Shown piece by piece: positions 51,199 through 59,611 of a stretch of 64,000 nt of DNA. Source of the stretch: Streptomyces sp. NBC_01244. Its GTDB lineage: Bacteria; Actinomycetota; Actinomycetes; Streptomycetales; Streptomycetaceae. Location of the stretch: contig NZ_CP108488.1 of NCBI RefSeq assembly GCF_035987325.1, positions 1,860,001-1,924,000 of the forward strand, read 5' to 3'. The notes under the pieces were generated by a model that saw nothing but the letters and a program-made list of their open reading frames with translations, ran no database searches and was not told the origin of the DNA. The position numbers were made by a program, and so were the translations under genes. The number at the start of each line of letters is the position of its first letter. The first letter of the stretch is position 1.

Positions 51199-51410
51199 GT
51201 GGGCACAGACCTCGATTGGCCGCCGTCGGGGCAAGCGGCGGACGCCGGACGGGCGCCCCGCCCCCTCCCCGTAGGCCGTCACGCACACGGCGTGCGGATT
51301 CCGCTCCCCACACGCTACGCGTCCCGTACGCCGCGACAAGGCCCTGGCTCTACGTCACCGCGACTACCGGACCTTCCCAACGGCCGCCTGTTTCGCGGGG
51401 TTTACGGAGA

Positions 51411-52025
51411 TCAGCGCCCCGGAGCCCACTGGGCCAGGAGGGCTTCGGCCGTGGTGATGGCCGCGACGAGGGAGAGGGAGTTGCGGATCACCTCGGCGGT
51501 GCAGGCGGCGGGCACCCCGGCGATGGCGTCGGAAGGGACCACGACCTGGTAGCCGAGGTTCACCGCGTCGAAGACGGTGTTCGGGATCGCGATGTTGGAG
51601 GAGACCCCGGTGACGACGAGCGTGCGGATGCCGAGATTGCGCAGCAGGGCGTCCAGGTCGGTGCCCGCCATCGGGGAGAGGCCGTGCAGACGGCGGACCA
51701 CGAGGTCCTGCTCGGCGACGGTGATGGGCGCGGCGACCTCCACGGCCGGGCTGCCGGTCAGCTGACGCACCGGCAGCCGCTCCGCGGCCCGGAACAGCCG
51801 GGCGTTGCCGTTGGCTCCGAGCCCGTCGGGCCGCCGCTCGGCGATCGCGTGCAGCACCTGCACTCCGGCCCCCCGCGCGGCCTCGACCAGCGCGGCGACC
51901 CGGTCCAGCATGCCGGAGTCCCGCGCCTCCTTCGCCAGCTCCGGCAGGGCGCTCTCCTCGCCGACGACCCCGTTCTGGCATTCGACGGTGAGCAGTGCGG
52001 TGGTGGCGGGATCGAGATCGGCCAT
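51411..52025 (-). CDS. Isochorismatase-fold protein with altered catalytic residues
   Basis: Protein of 204 residues of the isochorismatase/cysteine-hydrolase fold (TALLTVECQNGVVG residues 8-21; VVTGVSSNIAIPNTVFDAVN about 140-159). In cysteine hydrolases the first block has a catalytic Asp (IDxQ) and the second a nucleophile Cys. Here they read Glu (VECQ) and Ala (NIA). The protein may therefore use another chemistry, as isochorismatases do, or have a binding role. It is divergent from a flavin split-barrel gene with a palindrome between (52066-52080). Confidence 0.8.
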   Translation of the reverse strand: MADLDPATTALLTVECQNGVVGEESALPELAKEARDSGMLDRVAALVEAARGAGVQVLHAIAERRPDGLGANGNARLFRAAERLPVRQLTGSPAVEVAAPITVAEQDLVVRRLHGLSPMAGTDLDALLRNLGIRTLVVTGVSSNIAIPNTVFDAVNLGYQVVVPSDAIAGVPAACTAEVIRNSLSLVAAITTAEALLAQWAPGR

Positions 52026-52065
52026 GGCTCCCCCTGGCGTGGCGACGGAAGAGCACGCATGATTC

Positions 52066-52080
52066 CTGACACATAGTCAG
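52066..52080. promoter_or_regulatory. Palindrome CTGAC-N5-GTCAG, copy 1
   Basis: CTGACACATAGTCAG lies in the 76-bp divergent region between the isochorismatase-fold gene and the split-barrel gene. The same CTGAC-N5-GTCAG pattern occurs at 58984-58998. A TetR-type operator is the simplest reading. Confidence 0.55.
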
Positions 52081-52101
52081 ATGTGAAGGGGCGCGGACCA
52101 T

Positions 52102-52590
52102 ATGGACAGGACACCCGTGGACGGAACAACCGCGGACCGGGCGCAGCGGCGGGGCCGTCGCATCATGATGACCGACGAGGAAACGGACGCCTTTCTGCGC
52201 GAGCAGCGCACCTGCCGGGTGGCCACGGTCTCCCCCGACGGGCGTCCGCACGTGGGCGCGCTCTGGTTCGTCTGGGACGGCACCTCCCTGTGGCTGTACT
52301 CGATCACCCGCAGCCGCCGCTGGTCCGACCTCCGCAAGGACCCCCGCATCTCGGTGGTCGTGGACTCGGGCGAGGCCTACGACGAACTGCGCGGGGTGGA
52401 ACTGTCCGGCACTGCCGTCTTCGTGGGCGAGGCCCCCCGTACGGGCGAGCCGTGCGAGGAACTGGCGGAGCCGGAGCGCCTGTTCCCCGTCAAGAACTTC
52501 GGCATCACGGAGATGCCGCACGACGGACGGCACGCCTGGATCCGGCTGACGCCGGACTCGATCGTGTCCTGGGACTTCCGCAAGATCTAG
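52102..52590 (+). CDS. Pyridoxamine 5'-phosphate oxidase-family split-barrel protein (FMN or F420)
   Basis: Protein of 162 residues with the PNPOx-like split barrel: TCRVATVSPDGRPHVGALWF (about residues 37-56), RRWSDLRKDPRISVVVD. Such proteins use FMN or F420 for reductions or bind heme. ATG 52102 gives the full frame; ATG 52165 (MTDEETDAFL) is an alternative start nearer to the conserved part. Its TAG stop shares four bases (CTAG, 52587-52590) with the stop of the convergent LysR gene. Confidence 0.85.
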   Translation: MDRTPVDGTTADRAQRRGRRIMMTDEETDAFLREQRTCRVATVSPDGRPHVGALWFVWDGTSLWLYSITRSRRWSDLRKDPRISVVVDSGEAYDELRGVELSGTAVFVGEAPRTGEPCEELAEPERLFPVKNFGITEMPHDGRHAWIRLTPDSIVSWDFRKI

Positions 52591-53498
52591 GACGTAGCGG
52601 CCGAGGCCGAGGCCGCCCTCTTCAAGGCCTCGACGGCCGCCCGGATCGACGGCCTGCGGTCGGCGTCCGCCCGCCAGACGACGTACACGTGACGCCGGAC
52701 GCTGTCACGCACCGGCAGTAGCCGGACCCCCGGCGGCACGGGTCCGCGCCCCAGCCGGGGGGCCACGCACACGCCCAGCCCGGCCTCCACGAAGGCCAGT
52801 TGGGTGTGGTGCTCCTCGGCGATGTGCGTGATCCGGGGCTCGATGCCGGTACCGCGCAGGGTGGAGACGAGCCACTCGTGGCAGAACTGGCCCTCGGTCC
52901 AGGAGATCCAGTCGTCCGCACCGAACTCGGCCAGGCGGACCCCGTCGCGGCCGGCCAGCGGATGCCCCGCCGGCACCGCGATGTCCATGGAGTCGTCCAG
53001 GAGATGGGCCCGGGTGAGCTCGGCCGGTACGGGCATTCGCTTGTTGTGCCAGTCGATGGCCAGGGCCAGGTCTAGATCGCCCCGCACCACGGCGGTCATG
53101 CTCTCCTCCGGCTCCTGTTCCCGTACGCGGGGCCGCAGTTCGGGGTGCTCGGCACGCAACTCCGCCAGGACCTGGGGCAGCAGCCCGCGCATGGCGGTCG
53201 GGAAGGCGCCGATCCGCAGCTCGCCGACCGCACACCCGCGCCGGGCCTCGACATCGGCCTGGGCGAGCTCGACCTGGGAGATGATCCGGGCCGCGTGCTC
53301 GGCGAGGAGCCGGCCGGCATCGGTGAGCCGGACCCCGCGCCCGTTCTTGGCCAGGAGCGGCTGGCCGACCTCCCGTTCCAGTTTCGCCATCTGCTGGGAC
53401 ACGGCGGAGGTGGTGACGTGGAGCCCGTCGGCGGCGCCGCTGACGGAGCCGTGGCGGGCGAGGGCATCGAGGGTGCGCAGTCGCTCCAGGTTCAACAT
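52587..53498 (-). CDS. LysR-family transcriptional regulator
   Basis: Regulator of 303 residues. The N-terminal winged helix-turn-helix (RLRTLDALARHGSVSGAADG, residues 6-25) is followed by a periplasmic-binding-like ligand domain from about 88 to 290. It is divergent from an EamA exporter over 74 bp that contain two 12-bp direct repeats, so it probably activates that exporter when a co-inducer is present. Confidence 0.93.
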   Translation of the reverse strand: MLNLERLRTLDALARHGSVSGAADGLHVTTSAVSQQMAKLEREVGQPLLAKNGRGVRLTDAGRLLAEHAARIISQVELAQADVEARRGCAVGELRIGAFPTAMRGLLPQVLAELRAEHPELRPRVREQEPEESMTAVVRGDLDLALAIDWHNKRMPVPAELTRAHLLDDSMDIAVPAGHPLAGRDGVRLAEFGADDWISWTEGQFCHEWLVSTLRGTGIEPRITHIAEEHHTQLAFVEAGLGVCVAPRLGRGPVPPGVRLLPVRDSVRRHVYVVWRADADRRPSIRAAVEALKRAASASAATS

Positions 53499-53506
53499 GT
53501 AAGCGA

Positions 53507-53551
53507 TCCTACGACGTCACCCTCAACAACTTTCGCTTGTCCTACGAGGTC
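53507..53551. promoter_or_regulatory. Two 12-bp direct repeats 33 bp apart between lysR and eamA
   Basis: TCCTACGACGTC (53507-53518) and TCCTACGAGGTC (53540-53551) are 33 bp apart, about three helical turns, in the divergent promoter. They are a candidate binding site for the LysR protein. Confidence 0.5.
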
Positions 53552-53572
53552 GCGGGGGCCAAGGTTGCTGTC

Positions 53573-54565
53573 ATGAGCGCCCCCAGCACCCCGGTTCCAC
53601 CCAGCACCCCGATCCCGCCCCTGTCACCGGCCTCCACCCACACCCCGGAGCCCGCCCCCACTCCCGTCTCCGCCCCGAAGGCTCCCGCCACCGCCCGGCT
53701 GGACTGGCGCCTGCGCTTCGCGGTGCTCTCGGTGATCTGGGGCTTCAGCTTCCTGCTGATCAAGGTGGGTACGGAGGCGTACGCCCCGTTCCAGGTCGCC
53801 CTCGGCCGGGTCTTCTTCGGCGCGCTCGCCCTGCTCACGGTGCTCCTGATCCGCCGCGAACCGCTCCCCCGGGGCCGGCGCACCTGGGCCCACCTGTCGG
53901 TGGCGGCGCTGCTGCTCAACACGGCCCCGTTCTCCCTCTTCGCGTACGCGGAACTGAGCATCCCCTCCAGCCTGGCGGGCATCTGCAACGCCACCTCGCC
54001 GCTGTGGGGCATGGCCCTGTCCCTGGTCGCGCTCTCCGAGGACCGCCCGACGCGCCGCCGCTTCGCCGGCCTGGGCCTGGGCTTCCTCGGCGTCCTGACC
54101 GTGCTCGGCGCCTGGCAGGGCTTCTCGGGTCTCGACGCCAAGGGCACCGCGCTCGCCCTGCTGGCCGCGCTCTGCTACCCGATCGGCTGGGTCTACGTAC
54201 GCCGCACCCTGGCCTCCACGCCGGGCTCCCCGGTCGCCCTGACCGGCGCCCAGCTCCTGGTCTCGACCCTCCAGCTGGCGGCGGTCAGCGCCGTGTTCAC
54301 CTCGGCGCCCGCCTCGTTCCCGCTCTGGCCGACCCTGTCGGTGATCGCCCTGGGCGCCCTGGGCACGGGCATGGCCCTCCAGATGCAGTACGGACTGGTC
54401 ACGGAGATCGGCCCGACCACCGCGCAGATGGTCACGTACTTCATCCCGGTCATCGCGACGACGGCGGGCGTCCTCCTCCTGGACGAACAGCTCCACTGGA
54501 ACACCCCGGTGGGCGCGGCCGTCGTCCTGGCCGGCGCGGCCCTCACCCAGACCCGGCGCCGCTGA
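53573..54565 (+). CDS. EamA (DMT superfamily) transporter
   Basis: Membrane exporter of 330 residues. After a Pro/Thr-rich cytoplasmic tail of about 45 residues there are ten hydrophobic helices; FAVLSVIWGFSFLLIKVG starts helix 1 and the second EamA repeat begins near residue 185. ATG 53573 is preferred over TTG/ATG further upstream because it leaves the direct repeats free in the promoter. Probably regulated by the divergent LysR. Confidence 0.9.
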   Translation: MSAPSTPVPPSTPIPPLSPASTHTPEPAPTPVSAPKAPATARLDWRLRFAVLSVIWGFSFLLIKVGTEAYAPFQVALGRVFFGALALLTVLLIRREPLPRGRRTWAHLSVAALLLNTAPFSLFAYAELSIPSSLAGICNATSPLWGMALSLVALSEDRPTRRRFAGLGLGFLGVLTVLGAWQGFSGLDAKGTALALLAALCYPIGWVYVRRTLASTPGSPVALTGAQLLVSTLQLAAVSAVFTSAPASFPLWPTLSVIALGALGTGMALQMQYGLVTEIGPTTAQMVTYFIPVIATTAGVLLLDEQLHWNTPVGAAVVLAGAALTQTRRR

Positions 54566-54636
54566 GGCGCGCCCTTCGGATCAGGGCGGGGCCCGCCGCC
54601 GCCGCACCCCGCCGGCGATCCAGCCGTACCCCGCCG

Positions 54637-55968
54637 TCAGTCCAGCCGCCCCCCGGCCGCCGGGCGCACGGCCGAGGCCACCGCCTCCGCCAGCCCCGGT
54701 ACGTCGGCCGGGGAGAGCGTCGACATCGTCATCCGCACGGCCGGACCGGATTCGACCCGGAAGCGGGCCCCCGGAGCGACCGCCCAGCCCGAGCCCAGCA
54801 GCCGTGTCACCACCGCCGTCTCCTCGGCGACGGGCACCCACACGTTCATCCCGCTCCGCCCCTGCGCGTGCACCCCGCGCCGGGCCAGCGCCGCGACGAG
54901 TCCGTCCCGGCGCTCCGCGTAGGACCGCGCGACCGCCGCATGGTCGACCGCTCCGGCCCGCCACAGCTCCACCGCCGTGTACTGCAGCAAGGTGCTCACC
55001 CAACCGGGGCCGAGCCGCTGCCGCCCCCGGACCCGGTCGAGCGTGACGCCGTCCCCGGTCAGCACGGCGAGCCTCAGGTCCGGTGCGTACGCCTTCGCGG
55101 TGGAGCGGATCAGCACCCAGTGGCGGGTCGCCCCTGCCAGCGCGTTCAGCGGCAGGTCCACGATGCCGTGTCCGTGGTCGTCGTCGATGACCAGCACGTC
55201 CGGATACCCGGCGAGCACCGCCCGCAGTTCCGCGGCCCGCTCCTCGCTCACCACCGCCCCGGTCGGATTCTGCGCCCGGGCCGTCACGAGCAGCGCCCGG
55301 ACCCCCTGCGCCAGCGCCCGTTCCACCGAGTCGGGCAGTGGTCCGTCGTCGTCCACGGCCACCGGCAGCACCCGCAGCCCCATCGCCGGGACGAGGTCGA
55401 GCACACTCCCCCACCCCGGATCCTCGACCGCCACCGCGTCTCCGGGCCGCAGGTGCGCGGCCAGTACCCGTTCGATGCCGTCCAGCGCGCCCGAGGTCAC
55501 CGCCATCTCCCCGGCCGGCACCCCGTCCGCGTCGAAGGCGGCCCTGGCGAGCCGGGCCAGCTCCGGAACCACCGGGTCGTGGCCGTAGAGCGTCGGCTCC
55601 GCGGCGTAACGGCGCGCCGCGCCCGCCAGTGCGGCGTCCAGCGCGGGCAGCAGCCGCACGTCCGGGTTGCCGGAGGCGATGTCGCGCACCCCCGCCGGGA
55701 CGTCCATCCGCAGTTGGTCGCGCGGCGCGGTCGCCGGGCGGGCCCGCACCCGGCTGCCGCGCCGCCCGTCGGTCTCGATGACCCCGCGTTCGCGCAGCGT
55801 GCGGTACGCGGCGGCCACGGTGTTGGGGTTCACCCCCAGCACTCCCGCGAGCTCCCGCATCGGCGGCAACAGCGCTCCCGGCGCGAGCGCGCCCGAGGCG
55901 ACGCCCGCTTCCACACTCGCGGCGATTTCCGATGCGCGCCGCCCGATGATCAGATACTCTCCTAGCAC
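54637..55968 (-). CDS. MocR/PdxR-like regulator (GntR fused to aminotransferase fold)
   Basis: Regulator of 443 residues. An N-terminal GntR winged helix (LAGVLGVNPNTVAAAYRTLR, about residues 40-59) is joined to a class I aminotransferase-like domain (about 85-440) with the PLP-binding Lys in RSTAKAYAPDLRL (near residue 297). PLP is used as an effector in this family. It is divergent from a PNPOx-family gene, the arrangement expected for a PLP- or amine-responsive regulator. GTG 55968 follows CATACT by seven bases. Confidence 0.9.
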   Translation of the reverse strand: MLGEYLIIGRRASEIAASVEAGVASGALAPGALLPPMRELAGVLGVNPNTVAAAYRTLRERGVIETDGRRGSRVRARPATAPRDQLRMDVPAGVRDIASGNPDVRLLPALDAALAGAARRYAAEPTLYGHDPVVPELARLARAAFDADGVPAGEMAVTSGALDGIERVLAAHLRPGDAVAVEDPGWGSVLDLVPAMGLRVLPVAVDDDGPLPDSVERALAQGVRALLVTARAQNPTGAVVSEERAAELRAVLAGYPDVLVIDDDHGHGIVDLPLNALAGATRHWVLIRSTAKAYAPDLRLAVLTGDGVTLDRVRGRQRLGPGWVSTLLQYTAVELWRAGAVDHAAVARSYAERRDGLVAALARRGVHAQGRSGMNVWVPVAEETAVVTRLLGSGWAVAPGARFRVESGPAVRMTMSTLSPADVPGLAEAVASAVRPAAGGRLD

Positions 55969-55976
55969 AAACCCAA

Positions 55977-55990
55977 GTATGCACTAATAC
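55977..55990. promoter_or_regulatory. Palindrome GTAT-GCACTA-ATAC in the MocR divergent promoter
   Basis: Lies in the 37-bp region between the MocR-like and PNPOx-family genes. AT-rich for this genome; probably overlaps promoter elements of both genes and could bind the MocR protein. Confidence 0.4.
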
Positions 55991-56005
55991 AACGGAGTCC
56001 GCACG

Positions 56006-56737
56006 ATGAGCGCCACACCTGCCCCCGAGACCACCACGGAGACGTCGACGGCAGCGGACGCGACCGCGCCCTCCCAGGCGCCGGCCGCGGGGTACGCGCC
56101 CACCGAACGTACCGTCCCGACCCGGTCCCGCGACCGCGCGCGCTACGACCGCGAGACCGTGCACTCGATACTCGACCAGGCCTACCTCTGCCACCTCGGC
56201 TTCGTCCGCGACGGCGCCCCGGTGGTCCTGCCGACCCTCTTCGGCCGGGTCGGCGAGGCCCTCTACATCCACGGCTCCACGGGCTCGCGCCCCCTCCTCG
56301 CAGCCGGCAAGGCCGACCCGGGGCTGCCGGTCTGCCTCACCGTGACGCACCTCGACGGCCTGGTCCTGGCCCGCTCCGCCTTCCACCACTCGCTCAACTA
56401 CCGCTCGGTGGTCGTGCACGGCACCGCCTACGAGGTCACCGACCCGCAGGAGCGCGGGATCGCCCTCGACGCCATCGTCGACCAGGTCGTCCCGGGCCGC
56501 TCGGCCGACTCGCGGCCGGCGAACGCCAAGGAGCTCGCGGCCACGGCCGTGATCCGCCTGGACCTGAACGAGGTGTCCGCGAAGCTCCGTACGGGCGGGC
56601 CGAACGACGACCCCGAGGACCTGGGGCTGCCGTTCTGGTCGGGCGTGGTCCCGGTCGCACCGGCGTACGGCATCCCGGTCCCGGCCGCCGACCTCGCCGC
56701 GGGCATCGCCGTCCCGGACTACGTCACCGCACTCTGA
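56006..56737 (+). CDS. Pyridoxamine 5'-phosphate oxidase-family protein
   Basis: Protein of 243 residues with an FMN-binding split barrel ([20 protein letters not shown], about residues 60-79; [26 protein letters not shown]). The first 40 residues are Ala/Thr/Pro-rich. CGGAG lies eight bases before ATG 56006. It is divergent from the MocR-like gene and its 3' end overlaps the convergent EamA gene by 14 bp. The substrate may be a vitamin B6 compound or another oxidisable amine; not certain. Confidence 0.87.
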   Translation: MSATPAPETTTETSTAADATAPSQAPAAGYAPTERTVPTRSRDRARYDRETVHSILDQAYLCHLGFVRDGAPVVLPTLFGRVGEALYIHGSTGSRPLLAAGKADPGLPVCLTVTHLDGLVLARSAFHHSLNYRSVVVHGTAYEVTDPQERGIALDAIVDQVVPGRSADSRPANAKELAATAVIRLDLNEVSAKLRTGGPNDDPEDLGLPFWSGVVPVAPAYGIPVPAADLAAGIAVPDYVTAL

Positions 56738-57746
56738 CGGCCGCCTCGCCGGCAAGGGCGGGCCGGACCTCCGGCCCGCCCTTCGGCGCGTCCGCGTCCC
56801 CGGTGTCCGCCGGGCGCCGCGACTCGGCGGCGATCAGCGCCCCCACGGCCGCCAGCAGGAGTACGGTGCCCAGCGCCACCGGCCCGGTCAGCCGCTCCCC
56901 GAGCACCAGGACGGCGATCGCCGCCGCGCCGACGGGCTCGATCAGCATGATCACGGACACCGTCGCGGCCCGCACCGCGGCGGCCCCGCTGAAGTAGAGC
57001 GCGTAGGCCAGCGCGGTCGGCACGGTGGCCATGTAGGCGAGCAGCCAGAGCACTCGGACGGGCTCCGCGGTGTGCGGCATCAGCCCCTCCACCAGGGCGA
57101 ACGGCAACAGGCACACCGTACCCACGCCGACCGACCAGACGGTGGTGACCAGCGGGTCCCCGCCGCTGCCGCGCCGCCCGAGCAGCCTGGCCCGCAGGGT
57201 CATGGCCCCGTAGCCGGCGGCCGACAGCAGCGCCCAGCCGACACCCAGCGGCCGCACCTCGCCGCCGCCGCTGCCGAGGACGAGTACGGCCAGCCCGGCC
57301 AGCGCCCCGCCGACCGCGAGGATCCCGCCCCGGCCGAGCCGCTCCCCCATCCAGTACCGGGCCCCGAGCGCGATGAGCACGGGCCCCGACCCGAGGGTGA
57401 CCACGGTGGCCACGGCCAGGCCCGTCTCGCGCACGGCGGCGAAGTACGCGGACTGGAAGAGGGTGAACATCAGCCCGGTCCCGATCAGCGACCCCACCGA
57501 GGCCCGCTTCCGGACGGCGCCCGCCCTGCCGGCGCCGCCCCGCGGGCGACGGCGTACGGCGAGCACCGCGAGGAGCACCGCCAGCCCGCCCGCGCACCGC
57601 CAGAACGACAGGGCGAGCGGGCCGAGGTCACTGGCGAGGTAGAGGAGCGAGGCCGCCGCCCCCGCCGTACCCCAGGCGGTTCCGGCGATGACGAGGAAGA
57701 GCAGGCTGCGCCCGGTGGCGGGCGTTTGGTCCGAATGGATCGACAC
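56724..57746 (-). CDS. EamA (DMT superfamily) transporter
   Basis: Membrane exporter of 340 residues with ten hydrophobic helices ([20 protein letters not shown] starts helix 1; [20 protein letters not shown] lies in the second repeat). GTG 57746 is chosen because GGAG lies nine bases upstream; an in-frame extension to 57824 has no good ribosome-binding site. It is the second of three EamA genes within 5.3 kb. Substrate unknown. Confidence 0.88.
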   Translation of the reverse strand: MSIHSDQTPATGRSLLFLVIAGTAWGTAGAAASLLYLASDLGPLALSFWRCAGGLAVLLAVLAVRRRPRGGAGRAGAVRKRASVGSLIGTGLMFTLFQSAYFAAVRETGLAVATVVTLGSGPVLIALGARYWMGERLGRGGILAVGGALAGLAVLVLGSGGGEVRPLGVGWALLSAAGYGAMTLRARLLGRRGSGGDPLVTTVWSVGVGTVCLLPFALVEGLMPHTAEPVRVLWLLAYMATVPTALAYALYFSGAAAVRAATVSVIMLIEPVGAAAIAVLVLGERLTGPVALGTVLLLAAVGALIAAESRRPADTGDADAPKGGPEVRPALAGEAAVRVR

Positions 57747-57911
57747 GAGAGGTCTCCGCGCGTGCGTGAAGGATGAAAGGAGCAGGTCATCGCTTCGCGG
57801 GCAGCGCGAATCGGCCCGGGTCACGGCCCGGGCCGGGTTCTCCTACGTGGTGGCAGCCGCCCGCGCTAGGCGGCGGGAGGCGGAAGCACGGTCGTCGGCA
57901 TGATCGAGAGC

Positions 57912-58871
57912 CTAGACCTTGCTCGGATCGCGGTCCAGGGCGGCCACCGGCTCCGCGACCCCGGGCGGGATCTGCCGGGAGGTCTGCGCGATGAAGGCCC
58001 CGCCCAGCACCAGCGCGCCGCCGATGATCTGCCAGGTCGAGAGGTGCTCGCCGAGGAGGACCCAGGCCAGTACGGTCGCCACGACCGCTTCCAGGCAGGC
58101 CACCACGCCCGCGACCTGCGGCGACAGCTTGCGCACGGAGACCACGCCGGTCAGGTACGCGAAGACGGTCGCGATCAGCACCACCCAGCCGAGCAGCAGC
58201 GACGCGGGCACCATCAGGTCCCCGAGAGCCGCTTCGCCGCCCAGTACCTGCCAGTCGATCTGCCAGGGCCGGGCGATCACGGTCATCACGAGGGTGCCGA
58301 CGATCATGCCGTACGCGATCATGCCCATCGGGTCGGGCACGTCGTCCCCGTCGCTGCCCTGGTCGGCGAAGACGAAGTAGAAGGCCTGGCAGCAGGCGGC
58401 CGCGAGGCCGAGCAGCACGCCGAGCAGGTCGAGGCTGAGCCCGGCCCAGATCTGCACCACGCAGGCGAGACCAACGACCGCCACGGCGGCGCCGGCCGCG
58501 GCGGCCCGGGTCACGGGCTTGCGCTGCACGAAGCGGATCCAGCCGAGCAGCAGCGCCGGGCCGAGGTACTCCAGCAGCAGGGCCACGCCGACCGGGATCC
58601 GGGACAGCGAGGCGAAGTAGAAGGCCTGGACCCCGGCGACGGCGACGAGCCCGAAACCGGCGAGCAGCAGGGGTTTGCGGCGTACGAGATCGCGATGGCG
58701 CCAGGCCAGTGGGGACAGCACGAGCGCAGCCCCGGCCACCCTGAGCCAGACCATGTGGAGCGGGTCCAGACCCGCCTCGATCAGCGGCTTCGCCGCCACA
58801 CCCGAACCACCGAACGCGATCGCCGAAACGAGGGCGAGGCCCAGTCCGGCATGTCTCCCTGACGCTTGCAT
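57912..58871 (-). CDS. EamA (DMT superfamily) transporter
   Basis: Membrane exporter of 319 residues, ten hydrophobic helices (GLALVSAIAFGGSGVAAKPL near residues 11-30; LEYLGPALLLGWIRFVQRKP near 98-117; CLEAVVATVLAWVLLGEHLS near 265-284). It resembles RhtA-type amino-acid exporters. ATG 58871 follows CATGAT by six bases, so it is probably leaderless and preferred over the upstream in-frame codon at 58949. It lies 165 bp upstream of the EamA gene at 56724. Confidence 0.9.
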   Translation of the reverse strand: MQASGRHAGLGLALVSAIAFGGSGVAAKPLIEAGLDPLHMVWLRVAGAALVLSPLAWRHRDLVRRKPLLLAGFGLVAVAGVQAFYFASLSRIPVGVALLLEYLGPALLLGWIRFVQRKPVTRAAAAGAAVAVVGLACVVQIWAGLSLDLLGVLLGLAAACCQAFYFVFADQGSDGDDVPDPMGMIAYGMIVGTLVMTVIARPWQIDWQVLGGEAALGDLMVPASLLLGWVVLIATVFAYLTGVVSVRKLSPQVAGVVACLEAVVATVLAWVLLGEHLSTWQIIGGALVLGGAFIAQTSRQIPPGVAEPVAALDRDPSKV

Positions 58872-58983
58872 TCGGACATCATGGCAGGGTCGGTCAGGAG
58901 CGACCGGACCGTGACACCTGTTGAGACACTCCCGAGACCGACCCGACACCGGCCGGGTCCCCCTCCGTCCCGTTCCCCAATAT

Positions 58984-58998
58984 CTGACAGGTCGTCAG
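58984..58998. promoter_or_regulatory. Palindrome CTGAC-N5-GTCAG, copy 2
   Basis: CTGACAGGTCGTCAG, 66 bp before the SRPBCC start. It has the same arms and spacing as 52066-52080. It probably binds the same regulator, a guess based on the identity of the arms. Confidence 0.55.
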
Positions 58999-59063
58999 TC
59001 TTGAATGTTGCGTCCGCCGGGACTACCTTCCGCCGCACGTACCTGACGAGAAGGGGTGGTCGC

Positions 59064-59492
59064 ATGGCTGAAGTCACCGCGGAATCACGCATCGAGGCGT
59101 CCGCCGCGAAGCTCTGGTCCCAGCTGACCGACTGGGACGCTTACGGCCAGTGGAGCATGACCCACACCAACTTCCCGAAGGGCGGCCCCGAGACCCTCGC
59201 GGTGGGCTCCACCTTCGCCGAGAACATGAAGATGATGGGCTTCCCCGCCGAGGTTCTCTGGACGGTCTCGGAGCTGGAGGACGAGCGCGTCTTCGCGATC
59301 ACCGGCAAGGGCCCGATGGGCGTGGCCGTCCTGACCCGCTACACCCTGATCCCGGACGGCGGGGCCACCACGGTCCGCATCGACGGCGAGTTCACCGGCG
59401 CCGCGGTCTCCCTCATGGCGGGCAAGCTCAAGGACTCGGCCACCGCCGCCCTGAACGAGTCGCTCCGCAAGCTCTCCGGCCTGGTCGCCTGA
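59064..59492 (+). CDS. SRPBCC-fold protein (Rv0910-like)
   Basis: START/Bet v1-like protein of 142 residues. The N-terminus AEVTAESRIEASAAKLWSQL and central WSMTHTNFPKGGP resemble the SRPBCC proteins named after M. tuberculosis Rv0910, described as toxin of a type II pair. No Rv0909-like antitoxin gene is adjacent, so a toxin role is doubtful; lipid or polyketide binding is equally possible. AAGGGG precedes ATG 59064. Confidence 0.82.
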   Translation: MAEVTAESRIEASAAKLWSQLTDWDAYGQWSMTHTNFPKGGPETLAVGSTFAENMKMMGFPAEVLWTVSELEDERVFAITGKGPMGVAVLTRYTLIPDGGATTVRIDGEFTGAAVSLMAGKLKDSATAALNESLRKLSGLVA

Positions 59493-59528
59493 GCACCGCT
59501 CCCGGTCAGGCAGGTCCGTACGCACGCA

Positions 59529-59592
59529 CCCGCATCACATGACGGCGCGCCCCGCGAGAAGCCTCGCGGGGCGCGCCGTCATGTGATGCGGG
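59529..59592. terminator. Bidirectional terminator, 30-bp perfect stem
   Basis: Arms 59529-59558 and 59563-59592 are perfectly complementary over 30 bp with a 4-base loop AAGC. It lies between the convergent SRPBCC and padR genes and is the longest hairpin seen in the window. Confidence 0.85.
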
Positions 59593-59611
59593 AGGTCCCG
59601 CCGAGGCGCAC

